Shown piece after piece: positions 1 through 9,021 of a stretch of 64,000 nucleotides of DNA. Each line of letters opens with the position of its first letter. The first letter of the stretch is position 1. The translations under genes and the position numbers were made by a program. Under the pieces are notes generated by a model. It made no database searches and had not been told where the DNA came from. It saw only the letters and a program-made list of their open reading frames with translations. Source of the DNA: Methylobacteriaceae bacterium (GTDB lineage Bacteria > Pseudomonadota > Alphaproteobacteria > Rhizobiales > Beijerinckiaceae); the NCBI GenBank assembly GCA_020638195.1, contig JACKJC010000002.1:1052477-1116476 (forward strand), given 5' to 3'.

Positions 1-25
1 ACGTTCGGCGGCTGGCGCCGGCGCC

Positions 26-2569
26 ATGTCTGTGATCCTGCGCGCGACGCGCGCGGGCGCGTTTGCGCTCGCCTGCCTGGCGGCGACGCCGTTCGCGAAC
101 GCTGCGCCCGGCAAGACGCCGCCGCCCCCCGCCGCCCAGGCGCAGCCCGATGCGCCGCGCATGGTGGTCGAGGCCAAGGAACTCGTCCAGGACGACAACA
201 AGAACACCGTCACCGCGCGCGGCAATGTCCAGATCTACTACAAGGGCCGTGTTCTGGAGGCGGACCAGGTCGTTTACGATCGTACGACGTCGCGGGTGCG
301 CGCCATCGGCCACGCAAAGCTGACCGAGGCCGACGGCCAGACGATCTACGCCGAGACGCTCGAACTGACCGACGATCTCAAACAGGGTTTCGTCGACAGC
401 CTGCGCGTCGAGACGCCGCAAAACACATATATGAGTTCGCCACGCGCGGAGCGCGCCGGCGAGCAGACGAAATTCGACTACGGCACCTACACGGCCTGCA
501 AGCCCTGCGAGGACGCCGCCGTACCGCCGCTGTGGCGCGTGCGCGCCAAGCGGATCATCCACGACGCGGACGAGAAGACGCTGTACTTCACCGACGCGAC
601 GCTAGAATTCTTCGGCCAGCCGATCGCCTGGCTGCCCTTCTTCACCGCGCCCGACCCGACGGTGAAGCGCCGCTCGGGCATACTGTCGCCGCGCTACATG
701 CCCTACAGCACCTATCTGGGCGTCGGCGGCGGCGTGCCGATCTACTGGGCGGTGGCACCCAACATCGACCTGACGTTCACGCCCACCGTTCTCGCCAAGC
801 AGGGTTTCCTCGGCGATCTCGAGTGGAAGCACCGTCTCGAGAACGGAACCTATGCATTCCGCGTGCAGGGCATCAGCCAGACCAACCCTTCCGCCTTCCC
901 GATCGCGCCGCTGGGCGCGAGCGACCGGCGCTTGCGTGGCTCGATCCAGACCTACGGCGCGTTCGACCTCAGCGACAAATGGAAGTTCGGCTGGGATGTG
1001 ACGCTGCTCAGCGACCGCTACTTCTTCTCGGATTACTCGCTTTCCAATCCGCTGCACGCCGACGCCTATTTCCGCGAGACGTCCTCGACCGCCTACCTCA
1101 CCGGCAAGGGCGAGCGTAGCTGGTTCGACGTGCGCGGCTATTTCTTCCAGGGTCTTTCGCCGCGCGACTACCAGCCGCAACTCGCCATCGCCGCGCCGCT
1201 GCTGGACTACAACCGCGTCTTCCCGCTGCGGCCGAATATGTTTCCGCTCGGGGGCGAGATCGAGCTCGACGCCAATCTCTCCTACACGACCGCGCAGGCG
1301 GCGCTCTATGAGTCGATCCAGCCGCGCACGTTCGACAGCTTCTACGGCCTCTACAACGTCTGCCAGGTCTATTCGCCGAACGCCGCCCGCAACGCCTCGC
1401 AATGCCTGCTGCGCGGCGTGGGCGGCGATTACGGCCGCGCGACGGCGCAGCTTTCCTGGAAGCGCAACTTCATCGACTCGCTCGGTCAGGTCTGGACGCC
1501 CTTCGTCTTCGCGCGGGCCAGCGCGAGCTATCTGAATTACGACCAGAGCCGCGTCTACGGTATCTACAATGCGACGCTGACGCCGCTTTTCAACGTCAGC
1601 CAGGCGAATTTCCTGGGGTCCGACAATATCGTGCGTGGTCAATTCACGCCTGGCGCCGGCGTCGAGTACCGCTATCCGCTGTTTGCGCGTCTCAACATCG
1701 GCACGATCACCTTCGAGCCGATCGTGCAGATCGTGGCGCGGCCGAACGCTATCGGCTCGAACTCGCTCGTGAACATCGATGCGCAGAGCCTCGTCTTCGA
1801 CGACACGAGCCTGTTCTCCTGGAACAAATTCTCGGGCTACGACCGGTTCGAGACGGGCGTGCGCCTGAATTACGGCGGCCAATTCACGCTCAATTTCAAC
1901 AATGGCGGCTTCATCAATGTAATGGCGGGCCAGTCCTACCAACTCGCTGGAACGAACAGCTACGCGACGCCCGACGCCGCGAATGTCGGCCTGAGTTCCG
2001 GGCTCGACACGCGCCGTTCCGACTATGTCGGGCGCATCGCCTTCGCGCCGGCGGGCTTCCTGTCCTTCGTCGCCAAGGCGCGCTTCGACCAGGCCAACAT
2101 GCATCTGCGCCGGCTCGACCTCGTGGCGGGCGCGACGTTCGGGCCGCTGACGGGCACGATCCAGTACGCCAATTATTCCGCTCAGCCCCTGCTCGGCTTC
2201 GACGTGCGCCGGCAGGGCCTGTCGGTCGGCGCGCGCTACGACATCACCAAGAACTACTTCGTGAACGGCAACGTGCAGTTCGACATGTCGCGCTACCTCT
2301 ACAACAACACGGCCGCCATCAACGGCGTGTGGGGCTATGCGCCGCTGATGTCGATCGCGGGGCTGGGACTCGGCGCCGGCTATCACGACGATTGCACGAC
2401 CTTCACCATCAACTACACGTCCGTGTATCAGGTGAACGCGTCGACCGGCCTGCCCGGCCGCAACCAGACGCTGCTGATGACGCTCAATCTGCGGACACTC
2501 GGCGAGGCGAAGGTCGGCGCCAGCCTCGGCTTCGTGCCGCAGAACGACGGCCTGAAGCAGTCGCAGTGA
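26..2569 (+). CDS. lptD: LPS-assembly protein LptD
   Basis: Outer-membrane beta-barrel that, with LptE, inserts lipopolysaccharide into the outer leaflet. The 847-residue product opens with a signal peptide (hydrophobic stretch around residues 10-27 ending in Ala-Asn-Ala-Ala). An OstA-type periplasmic beta-jellyroll follows (about 45-160, from MVVEAKELVQDD), then a long barrel domain rich in aromatic beta-strands. Cysteines at 158 and 161 (CKPC) and later single cysteines may form the disulfides that LptD needs. The stop codon overlaps the start of pdxA. In related genomes lptF and lptG usually lie upstream, outside this window. The ATG at 26 is the first start available in the window. Confidence 0.93.
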   Translation: MSVILRATRAGAFALACLAATPFANAAPGKTPPPPAAQAQPDAPRMVVEAKELVQDDNKNTVTARGNVQIYYKGRVLEADQVVYDRTTSRVRAIGHAKLTEADGQTIYAETLELTDDLKQGFVDSLRVETPQNTYMSSPRAERAGEQTKFDYGTYTACKPCEDAAVPPLWRVRAKRIIHDADEKTLYFTDATLEFFGQPIAWLPFFTAPDPTVKRRSGILSPRYMPYSTYLGVGGGVPIYWAVAPNIDLTFTPTVLAKQGFLGDLEWKHRLENGTYAFRVQGISQTNPSAFPIAPLGASDRRLRGSIQTYGAFDLSDKWKFGWDVTLLSDRYFFSDYSLSNPLHADAYFRETSSTAYLTGKGERSWFDVRGYFFQGLSPRDYQPQLAIAAPLLDYNRVFPLRPNMFPLGGEIELDANLSYTTAQAALYESIQPRTFDSFYGLYNVCQVYSPNAARNASQCLLRGVGGDYGRATAQLSWKRNFIDSLGQVWTPFVFARASASYLNYDQSRVYGIYNATLTPLFNVSQANFLGSDNIVRGQFTPGAGVEYRYPLFARLNIGTITFEPIVQIVARPNAIGSNSLVNIDAQSLVFDDTSLFSWNKFSGYDRFETGVRLNYGGQFTLNFNNGGFINVMAGQSYQLAGTNSYATPDAANVGLSSGLDTRRSDYVGRIAFAPAGFLSFVAKARFDQANMHLRRLDLVAGATFGPLTGTIQYANYSAQPLLGFDVRRQGLSVGARYDITKNYFVNGNVQFDMSRYLYNNTAAINGVWGYAPLMSIAGLGLGAGYHDDCTTFTINYTSVYQVNASTGLPGRNQTLLMTLNLRTLGEAKVGASLGFVPQNDGLKQSQ

Positions 2570-3573
2570 GCGACGCTCGACTTCTCGCCCTGACCCAGGG
2601 CGATCCATCCGGCATAGGACCCGAACTCGCTCTTTCAGCCTACGAGGCCGCGCGCGCGGACGCCACGCTGCCGCGCTTCGTGCTTCTCGCCGACCCCGAG
2701 CTGATGCGTCGTCGCGCGCAAGCGCTCGGCAAGGACGTGCGCATCGCGGAATGCGACGCTGGTTCCGCTGAGCGGGTTTTTGCCGAAGCGCTGCCGGTCT
2801 TGCCATTGCGGGCGCTGGCGAAAGGCGAGCCAGGAAATCCCGATCCAGCCGACGCCGGAGCGACGATCGAGTCGATCGAGCGCGCCGTCGCGCTTGTGAT
2901 CGAAGGCCAGGCCAGCGCCGTCATCACCAATCCGATCGCAAAGGACGTCCTTTATCGCGCGGGCTTCGCGCATCCCGGCCATACGGAGTTTCTCGGCGAA
3001 CTCGCCAGACGCCATACGTCGCGCGAGTTCCACGCGGTGATGATGCTGTGGGCGGACGAACTCGCGGTCGTGCCGGTCACGATCCATGTCGCGCTCGCGG
3101 AGGCGCCGCGGCTGCTGACGCGCGAACTGATCGTCGAGACCGGCAGGATCGTCGCCGCTGACATGCGCGCGCGCTTCGGCGTCGCCGCGCCGCGTCTCGC
3201 CGTGTCCGGCCTCAACCCGCATGCCGGCGAGAACGGGACGATGGGGCGCGAGGAAGTCGACGTGATCGCGCCGGCGATTGCTGATCTCGTCGCGGCGGGG
3301 ATCGACGCCAGAGGCCCCTATCCCGCCGACACTCTGTTCCACGCGGCGGCGCGTGAAAAATATGATGCGGCGCTGTGCATGACGCACGATCAGGCGCTGA
3401 TTCCGATCAAGACGCTCGCCTTCGATCGCGCGGTCAATGTAACGCTCGGCCTGCCCTTCGTGCGCACATCGCCCGACCACGGCACGGCTTTCGACATCGC
3501 CGGCAAGGGCGTTGCAAATCCCACGAGCCTGATCGAGGCGCTGCGGCTCGCCGCAAGACTGGCGGACGCGTGA
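2566..3573 (+). CDS. pdxA: 4-hydroxythreonine-4-phosphate dehydrogenase PdxA
   Basis: Oxidises 4-phosphohydroxy-L-threonine in pyridoxal 5'-phosphate synthesis; cytosolic, NAD-dependent, metal-requiring. The 335-residue product begins GTG-Ser-Asp-Ala and has the family N-terminus ALTQGDPSGIGPEL, the segment ITNPIAKDVL, the motif HPGHTEFL and the NPHAGENG box. The length is normal for the family. The GTG start at 2566 overlaps the lptD stop (GTGA), so translation is probably coupled. The stop in turn overlaps the rsmA start. In many alphaproteobacteria a surA-like gene sits between lptD and pdxA; here there is no room for one. Confidence 0.95.
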   Translation: MSDARLLALTQGDPSGIGPELALSAYEAARADATLPRFVLLADPELMRRRAQALGKDVRIAECDAGSAERVFAEALPVLPLRALAKGEPGNPDPADAGATIESIERAVALVIEGQASAVITNPIAKDVLYRAGFAHPGHTEFLGELARRHTSREFHAVMMLWADELAVVPVTIHVALAEAPRLLTRELIVETGRIVAADMRARFGVAAPRLAVSGLNPHAGENGTMGREEVDVIAPAIADLVAAGIDARGPYPADTLFHAAAREKYDAALCMTHDQALIPIKTLAFDRAVNVTLGLPFVRTSPDHGTAFDIAGKGVANPTSLIEALRLAARLADA

Positions 3574-4424
3574 GCGACGGCCTGCCGCCATTGCGCGAGG
3601 TCGTCGCGCGTTTCGACATCGCGCCGAAGAAGGCGCTGGGCCAGAATTTTCTGTTCGACCTCAATCTCACGCGCCGCATAGCGCGCGCGGCGGGACCGCT
3701 GGGAGACGCAACGGTCATCGAAATCGGGCCGGGGCCCGGCGGGCTCACGCGCGCATTGCTGGCGGAGGGCGCGAAACGCGTCGTCGCCATCGAACGCGAT
3801 GCGCGCTGCCTCGCGGCGCTCGCGGAAATCGCGGCGCATTATCCCGGGCGGCTCCATGTCATCGAGGGTGATGCGCTCGAAGTCGACATGCAGGCCCTGT
3901 GCGCGAAATACGCAACCGAAGGCCCGGTACGCGTCTGCGCGAACCTGCCCTACAACATTTCGACGGTCCTGCTGACCAAGTGGCTTGAAGCCGACGACTG
4001 GCCGCCTGCCTGGGATCGCCTGACGCTGATGTTTCAGCGCGAGGTGGCCGAACGCATCGTGGCGACGCCGGCCGAACGCGTCGATTACGGGCGGCTCGCT
4101 GTGCTCTGTGGCTGGCGCACGCAGGCGCGCATCCTGTTCGACGTCGCGCCGTCGGCCTTCACGCCGCCGCCGAAAGTAACGTCGTCCATCGTGGAATTGC
4201 GCCCGCGCGAGGCGCCGCTGGCATGCGACAAGCGCACGCTGCTCGCGATCGCGCAGGCGGCTTTCGGACAACGCCGCAAGATGCTGCGGCAATCCTTGAA
4301 GGGCATCGCGCCCGGTGGCGACGCCGAGGCCTTGCTGCGCGCCGCCGGCATCGAGCCGACGCGCCGGGCGGAGGAAGTCGATGTCGCTGGATTTATCGCG
4401 CTCGCTAACGCGCTCCGCGCCTAG
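3570..4424 (+). CDS. rsmA: 16S rRNA (adenine1518/1519-N6)-dimethyltransferase RsmA
   Basis: Dimethylates two adjacent adenines in the 3' hairpin of 16S rRNA during small-subunit maturation (KsgA). The 284-residue product shows ALGQNFLFD near the N-terminus, the S-adenosylmethionine motif EIGPGPGGLT (about residues 50-60), the acidic end of beta2 (IERD) and the catalytic NLPYNIS motif. It starts with GTG at 3570, overlapping the pdxA stop by four bases, so lptD, pdxA and rsmA form a coupled operon. Its TAG stop lies in a CTAG palindrome that also encodes the stop of the convergent gene on the other strand. Confidence 0.96.
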   Translation: MSDGLPPLREVVARFDIAPKKALGQNFLFDLNLTRRIARAAGPLGDATVIEIGPGPGGLTRALLAEGAKRVVAIERDARCLAALAEIAAHYPGRLHVIEGDALEVDMQALCAKYATEGPVRVCANLPYNISTVLLTKWLEADDWPPAWDRLTLMFQREVAERIVATPAERVDYGRLAVLCGWRTQARILFDVAPSAFTPPPKVTSSIVELRPREAPLACDKRTLLAIAQAAFGQRRKMLRQSLKGIAPGGDAEALLRAAGIEPTRRAEEVDVAGFIALANALRA

Positions 4425-5452
4425 GCGCGACGCACCGCGTTTTCCGCGATGACCTGCACGACTGCTGCGGATACGACGAGGACGACCGGATTGAAGCTGA
4501 AGGGAAGCGCGACCGCCCCGAGCAGGATCGATCCGCCCGCAATCGCCGCGACCTGCAGGAGCGTCAGGATGAGGCGAGCATTGGCTTGCGAGCCGGTCTG
4601 CGATTTCGGCATGCGCATCAGCGTGATCAGGACTGCGAGGACGGCGAAGATGATGAGATGCGCGAGACGCCCGGCAAGCAGCGGGCTTTTCATCAGGATG
4701 AACGCAGCCTGCGCGAGGCCGGCTGTGTAATAGCCGAGGATGACGGGCCAGACGAGGCCGCCAGCGCGATCTGCTTCGTCGTCGCGCGCGACCCGTGCCC
4801 CGGCGAGAGCCAGAATCGCGAGAACCGCCAACAGACCGGCGCCGAGCAGCATCGCCGCGCGCATTTCGAGAGCGCCGAACGTAAATATCACACGCGAGTC
4901 GAGCGCGGCATAAGGCGCGCCCATGATCATTTGCGCGGCGAAGAGGAGCCACAGACCGCCGACGAGGCCGCGCCGGTCGACGATCAGGCAAATCCAGAAC
5001 AGCAGCGCCGTCGCGCCGAGAAAGCTGGCGACCGCGAGCGGTACGAAGCCCTGCGGGTTGGTTATGAGGCCGTCGATGCCGCGCATGGCCGAGGCGACGC
5101 CGTAGCCCTGCAACGCGGCTGTCGCCAGCGACAGGCCAAGCCAAACGCGCTGAAGGATGGTCGCATTGCGATCCGACTGCGCCTCCCAGTCGCGCAGGCG
5201 CGAAAAGATCAGCTTGAGGATTTCAAGAATGAACGCGCTGCTCAGGATAGGCATGACGCCGATGCTGAAGAGCGAGAAGAGCGCGGCCACGCCGTATCGT
5301 GCAGCGTAATCCCGGGCCGCCGCCGCATCGACGCCGGGCAGCGATATCCGGCAGCCAATGAGGAGGATGGCGACAGCGCCTGCGGTTACGAGCGCGCGCT
5401 GCTGGAATGATGAATCGATTGTCTGCCCTGTCGCTGGCATCTGCGCCCCCAA
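4421..5452 (-). CDS. divergent SecY-like polytopic membrane protein
   Basis: A 343-residue hydrophobic protein with about ten predicted membrane segments. Three stretches resemble the N-terminal half of translocon SecY: CRISLPGVD (compare YxIPLPGID), FSIGVMPILSSAFILEIL (compare FALGIMPYISASIILQLL) and ALQGYGVA (compare LLQGYGIA), in the same order and spacing. Housekeeping SecY is about 440 residues and sits in the ribosomal protein operon, so this would be a shortened paralogue with reduced cytoplasmic loops. Function is unknown: it could be an accessory protein-conducting channel or a repurposed SecY fold. It converges with rsmA, sharing a CTAG stop palindrome. The SecY assignment rests on motif resemblance by eye. 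Confidence 0.6.
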   Translation of the reverse strand: MGAQMPATGQTIDSSFQQRALVTAGAVAILLIGCRISLPGVDAAAARDYAARYGVAALFSLFSIGVMPILSSAFILEILKLIFSRLRDWEAQSDRNATILQRVWLGLSLATAALQGYGVASAMRGIDGLITNPQGFVPLAVASFLGATALLFWICLIVDRRGLVGGLWLLFAAQMIMGAPYAALDSRVIFTFGALEMRAAMLLGAGLLAVLAILALAGARVARDDEADRAGGLVWPVILGYYTAGLAQAAFILMKSPLLAGRLAHLIIFAVLAVLITLMRMPKSQTGSQANARLILTLLQVAAIAGGSILLGAVALPFSFNPVVLVVSAAVVQVIAENAVRRA

Positions 5453-5514
5453 TCGGACGCATCTGGCGCCCGCAGCCGGGCTGACGCTATGCGCTGCGTC
5501 ACATCAGCGCGCGC

Positions 5515-6171
5515 TTACTCCGCCAGCAATTTTGCAACAAACGCCTCGACGCCGGGTTGCCGGCGCGAGCGCCGCAGGCGTTCGGCGCGAAGTATCTGGA
5601 TCAATTCCTCGTAGGTGCGCTGCAGGTCGTCGTTGACCAGGACGTAGTCGTACTGCACCCAGCGGCGGATTTCGTTGCGGGCGTTTTCGAGCCGCTTCTC
5701 GATGGTCGCAGCGGCGTCTTCCGCACGGCGTTCGAGGCGCGCGCGAAGTTCCTTCATCGAGGGCGGCAGGATGAAGATGGTGACGACGTCGGACTGCGCT
5801 TTCTCGCGCACCTGCTGCGCGCCCTGATAGTCGATGTCGAAGAGAACGTCCCGGCCCTGCCCCAGCACGGCCTCAACCGGCGAGCGCGGCGTGCCGTAGA
5901 AATTGCCGTGCACTTCCGCCCATTCCAGCAGGTCGCCGGTATCGCGCATGCGCTCGAACTGCGGACGCTGGATGAAATTGTAGTGGATGCCGTCGACCTC
6001 GCTCGACCGTCGCGCACGCGTCGTGACCGATATGGACAAAGTGAGGTCTATGTCCTTGGCCTGCAACAGCATGCGCGTCAGCGTCGTCTTGCCGGCGCCC
6101 GATGGCGACGACAGGATCAGCATGAGTCCGCGCCGCTTGAATTCGACGGCTTTGCTGGTCGGATCGCTCAT
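5515..6171 (-). CDS. gmk: guanylate kinase
   Basis: Phosphorylates GMP to GDP in purine nucleotide synthesis. The 218-residue product carries the P-loop LSSPSGAGKTTL (about residues 20-31), the GMP-binding region with TTRARRSSEVDGIHYNF, and the stretch VLFDIDYQGAQQV. The length is normal. It begins ten bases after the yicC stop and belongs to the leftward mltG-yicC-gmk run, a common arrangement in this bacterial class. Confidence 0.96.
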   Translation of the reverse strand: MSDPTSKAVEFKRRGLMLILSSPSGAGKTTLTRMLLQAKDIDLTLSISVTTRARRSSEVDGIHYNFIQRPQFERMRDTGDLLEWAEVHGNFYGTPRSPVEAVLGQGRDVLFDIDYQGAQQVREKAQSDVVTIFILPPSMKELRARLERRAEDAAATIEKRLENARNEIRRWVQYDYVLVNDDLQRTYEELIQILRAERLRRSRRQPGVEAFVAKLLAE

Positions 6172-6181
6172 GACTTCGCGC

Positions 6182-7066
6182 TCATTCGATGTTCTGGACC
6201 TGCTCGCGGAACTGCTCGACCTCGACCTTCAGCTCGAGGCCGATCGCCGTCAGCGCGGCGTCGTTCGACTTGGCGCAGAGCGTATTCGATTCGCGGCCGA
6301 GCTCCTGCGCGAGAAAATCGAGGCGGCGTCCGATCGCCCCGCCCTTCTGCAAGAGCTCCGTCGCGGCGCGCGCATGCGCATGCAGGCGGTCGAGCTCTTC
6401 GCGGATGTCTGCGCGCGAGGCGAGCAGCACGGCCTCCTGATGGAGGCGTGCGGGATCGAGGCCCTGCGTCTGGCCGAGCGCCTCGATCTGGCGGGCGATA
6501 CGCGCTTTGACGGCGTCCGCGCCGCGGCCGGGCGTATCCTCGGCCTGACGCGTCAGCTCGGCGATGCGCGCGATCCGCTGCGCCAGCACGTCGCCGATCG
6601 CCGCGCCCTCCGACAGGCGCATGGCGCTGACGGCCGCGAGCGCGGTTTTGAGGCCAGCGAGCACATCCTTCGCGAGCGCGGCGCGCGCCGCCTCGTCATC
6701 CTCCTGCTCGCCGCTCTCGACGATTCCTCGCAAGCCCAGCAAGCCGTCGAGCGAGGCCGGGCGCACGTTCGCGTTGAGCGGCACGTCGGCCAGCTGCGCG
6801 ATCAGCTCTTCCAGCGCGGCGCGATTGATGCGGATGTCGACGCCCGCGCCCTCGCGGGTCGTCGTGAGATTGGCGTGGCAGGCGCCGCGCGTCAGCGCCG
6901 CGGAAATGGCGGCGCGCGCCTCGATGTCGACGGCGTCGAAGCCGGGCGGCAGGCGAAGGCGGAGGTCGAGGCCCTTGGAATTGACGGTGCGGATTTCCCA
7001 GGCCCAGCCCCAGACGCCCGAGCGCCCGGACGACCGGCCGAATCCCGTCATGCTGTGGATGCTCAT
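6182..7066 (-). CDS. YicC/YloC family endoribonuclease
   Basis: A 294-residue member of the YicC family. Some members have been shown to act as endoribonucleases; the role in alphaproteobacteria is not established here. Family hallmarks are visible at both ends: SMTGFGRSSG at the N-terminus and the C-terminal block RRLDFLAQELGRESNTLCAK, ending with a helix (VEVEQFREQVQNIE). It lies between mltG and gmk on the same strand, the usual neighbourhood. Confidence 0.9.
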   Translation of the reverse strand: MSIHSMTGFGRSSGRSGVWGWAWEIRTVNSKGLDLRLRLPPGFDAVDIEARAAISAALTRGACHANLTTTREGAGVDIRINRAALEELIAQLADVPLNANVRPASLDGLLGLRGIVESGEQEDDEAARAALAKDVLAGLKTALAAVSAMRLSEGAAIGDVLAQRIARIAELTRQAEDTPGRGADAVKARIARQIEALGQTQGLDPARLHQEAVLLASRADIREELDRLHAHARAATELLQKGGAIGRRLDFLAQELGRESNTLCAKSNDAALTAIGLELKVEVEQFREQVQNIE

Positions 7067-7136
7067 GGGCGCCTCGAATCTCTCGGCGCGTTTAAATCAC
7101 CAGTCGGCCGGCTTGCCGAGTCCTTCGGCGGCCAGA

Positions 7137-8942
7137 TCAGTGAAAAGCCAGCGCGTTCGACACGCTCTTGGGGGAATTGAGATCCCAGTGCTTGTTGCGC
7201 AGGGGATCGATCGCCGTGCCCTCCGAGGCGTCGAAGGCGACGGGCTTGCGAATGCCGCCCGCCTGCGGCGCGGTCGGAGCCGCCGCCGCGATGGCCGCTT
7301 CGGCCGGCGCCGCCGAGGCCAGACCGAGCTTTGCGGCCTGCGCACGCTGTTCGGCGAGCGTCCGCGCCGGAACAGGATAGAGTTCCTCCGCGGTCGGGGC
7401 GGCTTCCGGACCGTCGAGCGTATCGTCGCCGTCGACGCCGCGCACCTTGATGCCCGGATCGTCGAAATTCGCGGCGAACACGCCCTTGGGCGCGTGTTCC
7501 GTGATCGCGACGATATGGTCGGAAAGCGGACGGTGCTTCGTCCAGGGCTGAGGCGCGAAGGACGCCAGCTCCTTGAGTTCGTCCGTCGACATCAGGCTCG
7601 GCGCGACGCGGTCGATCTCCTTGGCGGCGTCCGCCGCCGCCAGCTGGGGTTCGGGCGGAGACATGTCGGCGGGGGCCGCCAGAAGGGTCGCGAGCCGTCC
7701 GAAATTGGCGGCGGGCTCGGCCTCGCTGCGCTGGCCAGGACGCGTGGGCGTGGTCGGCGCAGGGGCCGGCGCGCCGACAGCGCGATCGACATTCGTCGCC
7801 GCGCCCTTCTCGCGCTCGATCTGCCGCCAGCGCACGACATTGCGATTGTGCTCTTCCAGCGTGGACGAGAAGACGTGCCCGCCCGTGCCGTCGGCGACGA
7901 AATAGAGCTCTTGTGTGCGAGAGGGATTGGCGACGGCTTCGAGCGCCGCGCGGCCGGGATTGGCGATCGGACCCGGCGGCAGGCCGTCGATCGCGTAGGT
8001 ATTGTATGGCGTCCACTTCTGGACTTCGGAAGCCAGAATGCCGCGCCCGAGCGTGCCGCGACCGCCGACCAGCCCGTAGACGATCGTCGGGTCGGATTGC
8101 AGGCGCATGCGCTTCTTCAGTCGATTGATGAAGACGGCGGCGACGCGCGGTCGTTCGTCGGCCTTGCCGGTCTCCTTCTCCACGATCGAAGCCAGCGTCA
8201 GAAGTTCATGCGGCGAGCGCAGGGGAACGTCGGGGTTGCGCTGGGCCCAGACGCGGTCGAGCAATTTCGTCTCGCTGTTCTGCATTTTGCGGACGAGGTC
8301 GCGGATATTGGTGCCGCGCGCGACCTTGTAGGTCTCGGGCAGGAGCGAGCCTTCCGGCGGAATGTCCTTGAGGTCGCCGACGAGCACGTCGGAGGCGCGC
8401 AGGCGCTCGACGATCTGCTGGCTGGTCAGACCCTCGGGGATCGTGACGGCGTGCAGGATCTGGCGACCGTTGACGAGCGTATCGAGCACTTCGCGCAGGC
8501 TGGCGTTCTGGCGGAACAGATATTCGCCGGCCTTGAGCTTCGAGCGCGCGCCCTCCACCAGCAATTCGATGTTGAGGAGCGCGGAATTGTCGATCACGCC
8601 CTCCTTCTCGAGCAGGGCGATGATGTCGGGCACTTCGGTGCCGGGCGCGACATAGACGACCTTGTCATTGGGCAAAGGGCCGGGCTCGCGCATCTTGCGC
8701 TGCATCAGCACCAGGCCGACGCCGCCGGCGACGCAGAGCACGACGAGGAAGGATAGGAAGCCGGAAAACGCGGACAGCGCGCCTTCGCGCCGTTTCTTTT
8801 TCTTCGGCTCGGGCGGCGGGGGCGCGGCCTCCGGCTGCAGAGCCTCGCTGGGGCTCTTGAGGCTGCGCCGGCGCGCGAAAATGCCGCCGCGCGCCGCTGG
8901 CGCCGACGGGGTTTCCCGCTTGTCCGGTTCGAGATTGCTCAT
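7137..8942 (-). CDS. mltG: endolytic murein transglycosylase MltG with long C-terminal extension
   Basis: Cleaves nascent peptidoglycan strands at the inner membrane and so sets glycan chain length. The 601-residue product has a basic cytoplasmic N-terminus with a Lys/Arg run (PKKKKRRE), one membrane segment (about 57-77) and a YceG/MltG domain. That domain contains the catalytic-glutamate motif ASIVEKETGKADERP and LQSDPTIVYGL. The domain ends near residue 370, with VADGTGGHVFSSTLEEH. The following roughly 220 residues are Ala/Pro-rich and probably disordered, so the protein is far longer than the roughly 340-residue enterobacterial enzyme. Downstream of fabF in the fab-mltG-yicC-gmk run. Confidence 0.92.
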   Translation of the reverse strand: MSNLEPDKRETPSAPAARGGIFARRRSLKSPSEALQPEAAPPPPEPKKKKRREGALSAFSGFLSFLVVLCVAGGVGLVLMQRKMREPGPLPNDKVVYVAPGTEVPDIIALLEKEGVIDNSALLNIELLVEGARSKLKAGEYLFRQNASLREVLDTLVNGRQILHAVTIPEGLTSQQIVERLRASDVLVGDLKDIPPEGSLLPETYKVARGTNIRDLVRKMQNSETKLLDRVWAQRNPDVPLRSPHELLTLASIVEKETGKADERPRVAAVFINRLKKRMRLQSDPTIVYGLVGGRGTLGRGILASEVQKWTPYNTYAIDGLPPGPIANPGRAALEAVANPSRTQELYFVADGTGGHVFSSTLEEHNRNVVRWRQIEREKGAATNVDRAVGAPAPAPTTPTRPGQRSEAEPAANFGRLATLLAAPADMSPPEPQLAAADAAKEIDRVAPSLMSTDELKELASFAPQPWTKHRPLSDHIVAITEHAPKGVFAANFDDPGIKVRGVDGDDTLDGPEAAPTAEELYPVPARTLAEQRAQAAKLGLASAAPAEAAIAAAAPTAPQAGGIRKPVAFDASEGTAIDPLRNKHWDLNSPKSVSNALAFH

Positions 8943-9021
8943 GGCTGGCGGTCCACCCGAATTTCGCGGCTCTTCAGCAAGCGACCGACACTAGCTCGCT
9001 TTATGGCCAAAAAAGGTCGGC

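Noticed and set aside
602..2806. 734-codon open frame on the minus strand inside lptD
   Set aside because: It runs antiparallel to a well-matched gene, is Arg-rich with no domain, and is expected from high GC content.
3390..5144. 584-codon minus-strand frame across rsmA and the SecY-like gene
   Set aside because: Covers two recognised genes on both strands, has arginine-rich shadow composition and no recognisable fold.
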